44,880 nt of DNA from Bodo saltans (taxonomy: Eukaryota > Euglenozoa > Kinetoplastea > Eubodonida > Bodonidae), in the NCBI GenBank assembly GCA_001460835.1, contig CYKH01001705.1, positions 2,547 to 47,426 of the forward strand, in the 5' to 3' direction. The stretch's first letter is position 1. Each line of letters starts with the position of its first letter. The position numbers and the translations under genes are program-made. Below the pieces are notes generated by a model that did not search any database, was not told the DNA's origin, and saw nothing but the letters and a program-made list of their open reading frames with translations. Shown piece after piece: positions 26,821 through 35,300 of this stretch.

Positions 26821-27576
26821 ATGGACTCGTCAGACACTGCAAATTTAATTCTAAAATGCCATTTGTCTCATATCGGAGTCAAGGAGAATTGCGACACCAA
26901 CATGCGATCCTTCCAAGCAAAGGTGCTGTATGCAACATGCACCTCGCCAAGCTTGACGTCATCGTCGTCGATGGTTGCGCCAATCGCAGCCGCCCTGCTT
27001 ATATCGCACCGCGCCCGATCAGGTCGAGCCATCCCTTGGGTTCCTGCTGGCACAGTTCTAGATTACTCTGCATCGTCCAAACATCAGCAACTCAATGAAA
27101 TGCAGCATGAAATTGATGTGCGTGCAGGACGTGCCCCGAAAGATCTGTTGCCTACCAATGGCCCTGTCATCATGGGAGACGACGGTAACTTCCGGCCATT
27201 GAATCCGCATCAACACACCAGTGTCCGTGGTCGACACAGTTTTAGCCACGGAGCAACCACCCCGATTGTAGATCGGTCGAAGCCGCACAGTTTGGCCGGT
27301 GGTGCTGGTCAAAGCTTCGGTTACGCTGGTGAGGGAGGGGAGATGTCCCCACATGATGAGTTAACGATGGACCGAGCCATTCGTGATCGACTGAAGAACT
27401 TGAAGTCGGATGGCTACGGTCCACAACGCCGAGGTGTAGTACCGCCCCCACCGCCAATTGATCCTGATGTACCACGGCCGTTTCATCAACCTCAGCCGTC
27501 ACTTGGAAAGATTTGGTTTCGATTGATGGGAGGGTTTGTCGTGACAGGTGCGTTGATGCTCAAATACGGGCGATAA
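26821..27576 (+). CDS. Small protein with C-terminal TM segment, possibly mitochondrial
   Basis: The 251-residue product ends in IWFRLMGGFVVTGALMLKYGR, a single TM segment with a short basic tail. The middle is hydrophilic with a Pro run (about 215-221). Translation from the in-frame ATG at 26971 would give MVAPIAAALLISHRARSGR, which looks like a mitochondrial presequence, so that shorter form is a serious alternative. The longer start is the first ATG after the acceptor. No family recognised. A similar-sized membrane protein follows directly. Confidence 0.6.
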   Translation: MDSSDTANLILKCHLSHIGVKENCDTNMRSFQAKVLYATCTSPSLTSSSSMVAPIAAALLISHRARSGRAIPWVPAGTVLDYSASSKHQQLNEMQHEIDVRAGRAPKDLLPTNGPVIMGDDGNFRPLNPHQHTSVRGRHSFSHGATTPIVDRSKPHSLAGGAGQSFGYAGEGGEMSPHDELTMDRAIRDRLKNLKSDGYGPQRRGVVPPPPPIDPDVPRPFHQPQPSLGKIWFRLMGGFVVTGALMLKYGR

Positions 27577-27718
27577 TCAACTGGAGACAACGAAAAAAAA
27601 TATCTCTGCGAACTTTTTGCCCCTGTGCTCTTCAACTCTTTTGGTGTAAGTGTTGCTTTCTCCCTTGTTCTCCAAGGACAGAACATCACATTATTTTGCG
27701 TTTGTTGCACACTTTCAT

Positions 27719-28222
27719 ATGTGTGTCCCCTCATCAGCAGCATCGAGACGGTTGAATTGGCTGCAGCGTGCGCTCCTCTCATGGAGACGCATCAAGCGCG
27801 ATCTCCAAACAAGTCCGAGAACAAAGAATCAAAGGATTGACTCTGCTAACGAACGCAAGATGGCGATCCGAGAGCGTGATCGCGTCCACTGGGTCAACGA
27901 CACCTTCATGAAAGAAGGGAAATTAAATCACGACTCGGTGGACGAGCGCACGCTGGAGAAGGGTCTCAATTGGGCGTTTATGTTTCCGTTTTGTCTCTTT
28001 TTTTGGTGTCTTGTGAGTACAGTCATGTACTACGGGCGCAAAGGACGAGATGAATGGCAAAATTCACTGCTGGACACGCTCGAGCAGCAGTACCAGAATC
28101 AAAAAGAAACAGACCCATTGAAGGATGCATCGCATCGAGAATTGCTGGACGCACTTCGCCTTGGAGATGGAGGAAAGGAGCGAGAAGGAAGTAGCGATGC
28201 CGTCGCACCTTCATCGATTTGA
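27719..28222 (+). CDS. Small single-TM protein, possibly mitochondrial
   Basis: The 167-residue product has a basic, Ser/Arg/Leu-rich N-terminus (RRLNWLQRALLSWRRIKR) that could form an amphipathic presequence. A TM segment FMFPFCLFFWCLVSTVMYY lies at about 85-104. A charged helical tail follows (QQYQNQKETDPLKDASHREL). This pattern resembles small accessory subunits of mitochondrial inner-membrane complexes, but no family is recognised. The start at 27719 follows a pyrimidine tract and AG sites (about 27640-27680). An internal ATG at 27860 would remove the presequence-like part. Confidence 0.62.
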   Translation: MCVPSSAASRRLNWLQRALLSWRRIKRDLQTSPRTKNQRIDSANERKMAIRERDRVHWVNDTFMKEGKLNHDSVDERTLEKGLNWAFMFPFCLFFWCLVSTVMYYGRKGRDEWQNSLLDTLEQQYQNQKETDPLKDASHRELLDALRLGDGGKEREGSSDAVAPSSI

Positions 28223-28414
28223 GAGAGGCACCATTTTTGGTCACCTCTGTTTCTCCCTTGTTGAATTAATTGCAACTCTTCGAAAGAAACGAGACGTACA
28301 GAACTCTGCGCACATTTTTTTTTGTTTGATACCGATAGTTATGCTCGCTTTCATTCACTGTAACATCAGTCAAAAAAAAGAAGAAGATAAATAACAGACC
28401 GCAGTCCTCATCAT

Positions 28415-28987
28415 ATGGCAGCCGCGGTTCCCATCGGCGCGGACACCACTGTGCGCTCCAGCACTTTAGATGAACCCGTCCTTCAAACTATTTGGCGTGA
28501 TATTCGAGCCATCGGCGAGAAGTTGTTGATTGTTGTCATCCCCTTCGCCAGCAGGGGGCAAACGCTGCGTGACTGGGACCTTTGGGGACCATTAGTTTTG
28601 TGCTGCATCCTCGCTTTCATTCTCGGCACAAGCGCAACCGACAACCAGAGCGGCCAAATTTTCTCTGCCGTGTTTGTCCTCGTGTGGGTTGGCTCCGCTG
28701 TGGTCACTATCAATGCAAAATTTCTTGGTAGTGCCATCTCTTTCTTCCAAAGTGTTTGTGTCATGGGGTATTGTATCGCACCTTTGGTAATTGCCGCCAT
28801 TCCCAGCGCCATCTTCAAAAACTTTTGGTTTACGCTTATCATCACGTCGGTGGCGTGGGTGTGGTCAACGTACGCGTCCCTGCGATTCTTTAGAGGTTCT
28901 GTCAAGCCTGAACGCGAGATTCTCGTGGTCTACCCGGTGGGACTGTTCTACTTCTTCATTGCGTGGATGATGGTGGTGGGCCTGTAA
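28415..28987 (+). CDS. Yip1-domain protein, YIPF6-like (Golgi/ER membrane trafficking)
   Basis: The 190-residue product has the Yip1 family layout: a short cytosolic N-terminus followed by five TM segments (about 57-73, 80-103, 112-133, 137-155, 170-189). The segment LRDWDLWGPLVLC (51-63) is the recognisable signature of the YIPF6/Yip4 subgroup. These proteins act in ER-Golgi vesicle traffic together with Rab GTPases and other Yip1 proteins. Length is close to the family's. The ATG at 28415 follows an AG-rich stretch and starts the only sensible reading. Confidence 0.88.
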   Translation: MAAAVPIGADTTVRSSTLDEPVLQTIWRDIRAIGEKLLIVVIPFASRGQTLRDWDLWGPLVLCCILAFILGTSATDNQSGQIFSAVFVLVWVGSAVVTINAKFLGSAISFFQSVCVMGYCIAPLVIAAIPSAIFKNFWFTLIITSVAWVWSTYASLRFFRGSVKPEREILVVYPVGLFYFFIAWMMVVGL

Positions 28988-29253
28988 ACCCACTTGTGCG
29001 TCGGTAAAAGAAAGGGGGAGGTTGTTTTACCGGTGAAGAAGAGGAATACAAAAGGGGAACGAGACGGGCGTGAGACTGTACTCTCTCCTCCCCATGCAGT
29101 GCGTTTTAGGAAACGTTGTGATGCTATACCTTTGCGTGAAGCGGTGCTCTTTTTTTTTTTCTATTTTGCACAAAAATGGTTGAGTGTGCCCATGCAATTT
29201 CCCTCCTCATTTTTCTCCCATAAACAATGAAGTGAAACCATTACATACCGACA

Positions 29254-30534
29254 ATGAGCCTCACCATTTCACTTGATATTCGCCAAGAGGAGCAGCTTCT
29301 AGCGTCCCTTGCCAAGGCACGCTCATTAGTTCCTTCAGCACCACCATCATCTGCTTTCGGGGCGAGGAAGCAGCATCAGCAACATGCAGATCCCCAGCCA
29401 TCGCAACATTCTCTTGTATTAGGGATTGTGCCAGAACATTCATCCAGTGTGTGCACAAGCTCGGTAGATAGGCTTCTGCATCGTGTGAGAGTCATCCTAT
29501 CCAAGACCAGGAGTGTGAGGCTTCAATGGACACTGGAGAAAGTTGACCCCATCGAGTCCACGGCAGCTTCATCGCCACCATCATCCACATCGTCGTCGTA
29601 CGAACTTCAACTAACACCTGAGTCTGTGAGTGTTGTGCACCAACTTCAAGAACTGCTGAAGGCAACTCTTGGCATGGAGTTACCGCGTGACGGGTCTGAC
29701 TGCACCTCGCCCATTTTAGTAGGTCAACATGTGACAAATTCCGTTGCGACAAAGTTAGCCACTGCCCTGGAGGTATTCACCGACACTCCGGTGAAGGCCA
29801 GAAAGGTTCAACTTCATCTCAACAATGCAGCCAGCGGCTCTTCTACACTGTTGGGCTCGGTGGAGTTTTATGATGCTCCAACGAATGCGGTGTTCCGTAG
29901 CCGGTCTGCGGAGGCATCGTCCTCCGCTGTCATTCCGAAGCGAGATATTTTTCAGATGGACTGCGCCTTCGAAAAAGACATGAAGATTCCAGCGGAAGCC
30001 ACAGCTGCCGCAATCGCTCGCGCCTCTGCATGGGTGCGCGCACGTCGAGCAATGGCGTCACTCCCTCGGACTCGTGAGTCGTGGGAGAAAGTGTTGGCCG
30101 GATTTGGACAACTCCGAATTCGATGTGCGACGGATCCATTGATTGAGCGGATGGTGGCGTCCAAGTTCTTGGAGAAGACGACCATGAAGGTGGAGGACCC
30201 TACGCAGCCGAAAATCTTGATGATTGACAACGGCAAGGCATGTAGGCACAAGTACAAGCGCGTGGATGCGAAATTCGACGTCAAGACTCTCACATCTCCA
30301 GAGACGCTACAAAAGTACCCTGCAGTGAAAGAAACTCCAGCCTACAGCATTAAGAAGAAGGTAAGCCAGAACGCGAACGCTTCTCCCAACACTCCTGGCC
30401 CAGCAAGCCCAGCAGTTGCGGATGCCCCCCCAACACTCCTGGCCCAGCAAGCCCAGCAGTTGCGGATGCCCCCCTACCAGCCCCAGAGTTTGGGGACTCG
30501 AAAGCGTTCACTGCAAGGATGGCACGAGGTATGA
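29254..30534 (+). CDS. Unrecognised protein, C-terminus displaced by a 44-bp tandem duplication
   Basis: The 426-residue reading is not recognised. Residues 1-160 mix helical and Ser-rich stretches. A helical region (about 240-320) contains ASAWVRARRAMASLP. A basic segment DNGKACRHKYKRVDAKFDV is near 328-346. At 30388-30474 a 44-bp unit is repeated; because 44 is not a multiple of three, the reading then leaves its frame and ends in an atypical tail (TLLAQQAQQLRMPPYQP). A coding-like stretch, 30519-30746, in another frame (RGMKQMVAQLKCTRNS, VQETTGNVILIP) is the likely original C-terminus. With a single unit the frame would run straight into it. The allele shown is therefore probably defective, or the assembly is wrong here. 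Confidence 0.65.
   Translation: MSLTISLDIRQEEQLLASLAKARSLVPSAPPSSAFGARKQHQQHADPQPSQHSLVLGIVPEHSSSVCTSSVDRLLHRVRVILSKTRSVRLQWTLEKVDPIESTAASSPPSSTSSSYELQLTPESVSVVHQLQELLKATLGMELPRDGSDCTSPILVGQHVTNSVATKLATALEVFTDTPVKARKVQLHLNNAASGSSTLLGSVEFYDAPTNAVFRSRSAEASSSAVIPKRDIFQMDCAFEKDMKIPAEATAAAIARASAWVRARRAMASLPRTRESWEKVLAGFGQLRIRCATDPLIERMVASKFLEKTTMKVEDPTQPKILMIDNGKACRHKYKRVDAKFDVKTLTSPETLQKYPAVKETPAYSIKKKVSQNANASPNTPGPASPAVADAPPTLLAQQAQQLRMPPYQPQSLGTRKRSLQGWHEV
30388..30474 (+). repeat. 44-bp tandem duplication, out of frame
   Basis: Two adjacent units of 44 bp (starting at about 30388 and 30432, each beginning AACACTCCTGGCCC and ending in a C-run) are identical apart from the length of the C run at the end. 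They lie inside a coding region and change its frame. Confidence 0.93.
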
Positions 30535-30746
30535 AGCAAATGGTCGCACAGCTGAAATGCACTCGAAACTCCAACAACGTTGTTGTGCCAGAGGATCGCT
30601 TCAAACGAGCGGTGGGCGACATGTCCGTGGCACGTGCAACGGTTCCAGCCAAAGATCTTGTAGATGCGTTGATTGATAATGGGACGCTTGTTGTCGTTGT
30701 TCAGGAGACGACGGGGAACGTGATTCTCATTCCTAGTGCCGATTGA
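30535..30746 (+). pseudogene. Orphaned C-terminal coding segment of the preceding gene
   Basis: The segment is open in the frame that begins upstream at about 30475 and stops at TGA 30744-30746. It encodes about 70 residues with coding-like composition (VARATVPAKDLVDALIDNG, TLVVVVQETTGN), perhaps a beta/alpha unit. It has no acceptor site or start context of its own and follows the gene whose frame is shifted by the 44-bp duplication. Confidence 0.6.
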
Positions 30747-31115
30747 TGTTTGGCAGATTCATTTCTTCGCACCTTGAGCTCTCCTCAAAAACGAGATGAG
30801 ACACTACATCGCACGAACAAATCATCTCGCGCCCGTTGCAGTGTTTTTTGCATCGAGCGAATGTCGGGTCCCAAAAGTGGAAATATCGGAACGAATTCTT
30901 CAACAATTGAAAAAAAATTGTGCTTTTTTTCCCGAGATGTCCTACATTTTTTTTTTCTTTGTGTGTATGTGTTTTGTCATAAAGTCACTTCATTAGTGAT
31001 CACACATTATTGTCCTTGGTTTCGAATGCCAAACCATCCTCTGGGGACCCTTCAATCAACAATCAAGCAGTAACATCATCAGTTGTGTGCCGCGGGCTGT
31101 TTTTTTGTTTTGGTA
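30747..31115. other. Intergenic region
   Basis: This 369-bp gap contains T-runs (about 30925-30960 and 31100-31106) suited to trans-splicing of the next gene. The first ATG after the second tract is 31116. Nothing else was seen. Confidence 0.55.
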
Positions 31116-32205
31116 ATGACTTCTCCCTTTCCACAACGTCGGGGCTGGGGCACCGAACCCGCCGTCTCTGCACGGCGTCGACCACCAAGCTTATTTGACA
31201 GCAGCACAATCACCGCGTCAGCACTAAACACATCGTCAACAGTGCCACCTTCCCAACCACCAAGATCGAGTAGTAGGCCCATCGTGGAGCAGACTCTTTC
31301 TGCCTTTGTCGACGGTTCGGTTAACATGCACTCCTCCATCCGCCAAGGCATTCTCGCGTTCTTGAACTTGAAGAACGTTCACCGAGCCTCACGTATTTCG
31401 GAAGCATGGTTTGAAGCAGCATGTGATCCAACAGCGTTTGAAACGGCAGTCGAGAAGCATTTTGCGCTGAATCGAGCAAACAGTGGCCGTAGTTCCCAGA
31501 CGACCCTTGCGACGCCGATGCTGCCAGTGTGGTACCCCCAAATACACACCCCGTTTCGCTTCTCACACCCTGGTGTATTTCTGCACGTACTACAAGCTGC
31601 GGTGCAGTATCATGATGTGCTCAAAACGCTTCTTGCTGAGGACGATGGATTTTTTAAAGTATGTGGATCTCATTTTGGTTCACTTTCCAATCGGTTCGCC
31701 TTTCAATTCCCTGTGTTGCTGTTTATGCTCCACGCCTCATCTTCAGCGCCCTCATCATCATCGGGTGGTGGCACTGGCGGGTTCTTACTCCTCAAGCCGG
31801 ATCTCACGAGTAGGAACGAATACATTGAGAAACGCCGATTTTTGTTGCTCATTNNNNNNNNNNNNNNNNNNNNNNNNNNNNNNNNNNNNNNNNNNNNNNN
31901 NNNNNNNNNNNNNNNNNNNNNNNNNNNNNNNNNNNNNNNNNNNNNNNNNNNNNNNNNNNNNNNNNNNNNNNNNNNNNNNNNNNNNNNNNNNNNNNNNNNN
32001 NNNNNNNNNNNNNNNNNNNNNNNNNNNNNNNNNNNNNNNNNNNNNNNNNNNNNNNNNNNNNNNNNNNNNNNNNNNNNNNNNNNNNNNNNNNNNNNNNNNN
32101 NNNNNNNNNNNNNNNNNNNNNNNNNNNNNNNNNNNNNNNNNNNNNNNNNNNNNGCGGCGCCTGATGGAGGAGGCCGAGCGTCAGCGAAATCATAGTGACG
32201 AGTAA
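31116..32205 (+). CDS. F-box-like protein, interrupted by an assembly gap
   Basis: The reading starts at ATG 31116. Residues about 78-120 (SIRQGILAFLNLKNVHRASRISEAW, FEAACDPTAFETAV) follow the F-box pattern, which in eukaryotes binds Skp1 and brings substrates to SCF ubiquitin ligases. The rest to the gap is not recognised and has a Ser/Gly run. A 300-N gap (31854-32153) removes the middle. After it, the plausible end is RRLMEEAERQRNHSDE with TAA at 32203-32205. This is in a different frame from the N-terminal part if 300 is taken literally, so the gap size is probably arbitrary. The F-box call is moderate, from pattern only. Confidence 0.6.
31854..32153. other. Assembly gap, 300 N
   Basis: Exactly 300 undetermined bases, a round number often used as a placeholder. 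Flanking sequence is coding on both sides. Confidence 0.99.
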
Positions 32206-32352
32206 TCAGGGTTTTTGTTTTTGCACTTCATTTTCTAGAAGGAAAAAAAAATCTCTTTGTCTCGTCATTCTTAGAAGGGATTGCATTTTTTTTTTTTTGA
32301 AGTTTATTTTCGTCTTTGCACAAGAAGTAGTAGTACAGTGCATAGGTTTTCT

Positions 32353-32365
32353 TGATTTATTTTAG
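32353..32365 (+). promoter_or_regulatory. Probable trans-splice acceptor
   Basis: GATTTATTTTAG ends at 32365, 33 bp before the ATG at 32399. A 12-T run lies about 65 bp further upstream (about 32288-32299). Confidence 0.5.
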
Positions 32366-32398
32366 TGCTTGCTTATTTTGCTGACCCCGTGGTGTGTG

Positions 32399-35300
32399 AT
32401 GAACGACGATAAACGTGGAGCAAAAGCACATTCGTCGCTCGATGGCGTCGATGGCGCAACGCATTCTCTTCCAGCACTCCACCTTCACACGAGGAGCGCT
32501 AGCTCAGTTGCCGCGCCTGGACGAGGGTACTTCTACGAGCCACTCTCATCGTCTCGTGCATCAGGAGGTCGGTCAAGCGTTCATGGAGGTGGTGGTGGTG
32601 GTGGTGGAGTCGCATCATCGGTTCTCACACCCATCCAACGGCAAGCGCTCAACGATGCTCCCTTCTTGGTGAAGGATAAGGTGAAAGCGATGGAGCAGTT
32701 TGCCGTCATGGCAGCCCCACGACGACCAGGAGCTCGAGGTGGTCCTATGGACAGCAACCGTTCTAAAGTGGTCCCGTTGCCTGTCACAGTGGTGGGCATG
32801 CAGTCAAGTGGCGTGACGAATCAGCCACCCAAGCCACCGTCACCAAATAGCGGCGGACAGTTCTACACGACGTCGCCTCGGTCATCAGCGTTGTTGGGCT
32901 TTGCAAATGGTGGCATTGACCCTGAGGTCCATGAAGCGATCATTGCGCAGACCGTCGCGAAGTTGGCATCTGTGTTTCAACATCGGTTGCAAGAGCATGC
33001 AATTGCTGCGACCGTCCGTCATTTCACGAAGGACCTTTTAGCCCCGGAAGCAGCGAGCAGGATTAGTCGACCGCACACCATTCTCGATATCAAGGGTGCC
33101 AATAACAATAGCACACCGTATCCTCCTCAACACGCACAGAGTGCACGGCTGCCTACGCTTCAAGGTTATGACGCAGTGGCAGCCATCGAGCGAGCCATTC
33201 AGAACCCTCCCTCGTCCTCTCTGCTTTGCCGAACCGCATCCCCGAGTGTCATCTTGAAGTCCAAGGGTGAGAATGGCGCGCTTCTCAACAGCCCCCGTCG
33301 CTTGGTTCCCGTCCAACCAAATATGAGCTCCACGACACCGTCTCGAAAAGATCGTGATGCGAGCACTGCAGTGGACAAGAGCACCCTCCTCCGACACCCT
33401 GCTATCGTGGCGCCGTGGGTGACGGCAGGTCGAGAGCCCCAGATTAAAGTACTGGGCGAACCAACCTCCACACTCACAGCAAACCTTCTTTTGCATCAAC
33501 AACGGTTGCTTGCAGCAGAGGCGGATGACGGTGATCACGTTCCTCTCGCTGAGGCCGCCCTGAACAGAATTTTATTGGGCGGTCATGTTGTCGACGATGT
33601 GGAGGGTTTTGTCGCGCCTCCCAGCAGCTCCCCGCCGCCGTTGCAGAGTGCAGCAGTTTTGCATCAGCAATCAGTGGGGCCGATTGCCATTCTTCATGCC
33701 TCGCCAACAGAAGCTGTTTTCGTACAACCCACCAAAGTCACTTCCACAAAAAGGCTGGCTCGCAAGGGCCCAGCGACATCAGGGCCTTCACGACAGGGTG
33801 GGGCTTCCAGCAGTGGAGGCTTGCTCGCCAGCCACGACTTGGCGATGGCAATTGCACAACTCCTTGGCGATGATGAAGAGGGAGGGCAACTGGTCCCTCA
33901 ACTCATGGTCACACCTGCCAAGACGGCCGTACATGACAACGACATTCCGATCGTCGCCGGTGGTGCTTCACCGCAATTCGACTTCCACAGTGGCGCTCAT
34001 CTCCTAGGTGCAGCCCCACGCATCCAACGAAACCGTACCCCCAATACCACCACGTCCCCTAGAAGTAGTGAAGTCGTTGACCACATAATGTACGACCCGG
34101 TCCTTCAGCGTTGGGTCTCCTCGAGGCCCGCAACGAGGGATGTGTACAGCGGCGTGCACGATCAACAACAACAAGGGAAGACTGGCGTTTTCCGCGGCGG
34201 TGTTGACGATGCGATGATCCCGCAGCTTGTTGTCGGGAGCGATATGATTCCAGCAGCCGCAGCAACAACAGGACACCGCAATCATGTGAAACATCACAAC
34301 AACGCTGGTGGACGCAACGCGGATCTCCTCATGGACGGTGCAGAGTTGCACGGCTCATCCGCGTTAGATAAGCTTCTCGTGAGCCCCTTCTCTAAATCCG
34401 CTCGAGTCACGCCTTCACTAGAGGGATTAGGCAGCAGGAATCATCCACCAAGCTCCCATGAAGGCACTTCGCTTCACCACGGCTATGGGAGCGGATCCAA
34501 GAAGCACGGCCATCACCCCCCAGTGTCACCCCTTGTTGCAGGGCCTCGATCGCCTCTGTTCCAAAGGCCCGATGGTGATGACGAAGATGCGGTGTTGTCA
34601 CCACTGCTCGTGGAGAAAAAGAGCGTGTTTGCAAATAGTGAAAAACGAAGAGCGAACGCGCAAAAGCCTGTGGGGCACGATAACTCTGCCCTACTCCACT
34701 TCGACGAGAGCTTTGGTCGAGAGCAAGACGCTGCATTGAGGGAAGCAGCCGCGGCAGCTGCGGAAAAGGAGGCGCAAAAGGACAAGTTAAAACTTCTCCG
34801 CAACGCTACACGAGCTGCCATGTTGATGCTAAACCAATCTGCAGCTGGTGGCATTCCTCAAAGCGTGAAGGAGCTGGTACCTGTTCCTATGAATGCTGAG
34901 ATTAGTCCTCACGCATCCGCCACCTCTCCACGCCTACTGAGTGCTGACCAAGCAACGTTGGAAGCGCAAGTGGAGAGAGACGTCATCCAGTCAGGCTATG
35001 ATAACATCCTCGGCCCAGCTCGTGAGGTCAAGTCTAAAGTCGAGGCATCCGCGGAGCTGCTACAACAAGCCATCGGCCTTAAGCTGCAATACCGTGAACA
35101 GCTCGTCAAAAAGTACGACGCACTTCAAACCGTTAAGAGTAGCCACAGCGAGGTGATGCAGACGATGACAGCCCTTCACAACTGCATTGCTGCTGGAAAG
35201 GAGAACATTGAACATATTTCACTCGACACACTGATGGCTAGCATCAACACATTAACAAGCATGGACGAGCGGGAAAGTGGCCATCACGGAGTAGGAGGAG

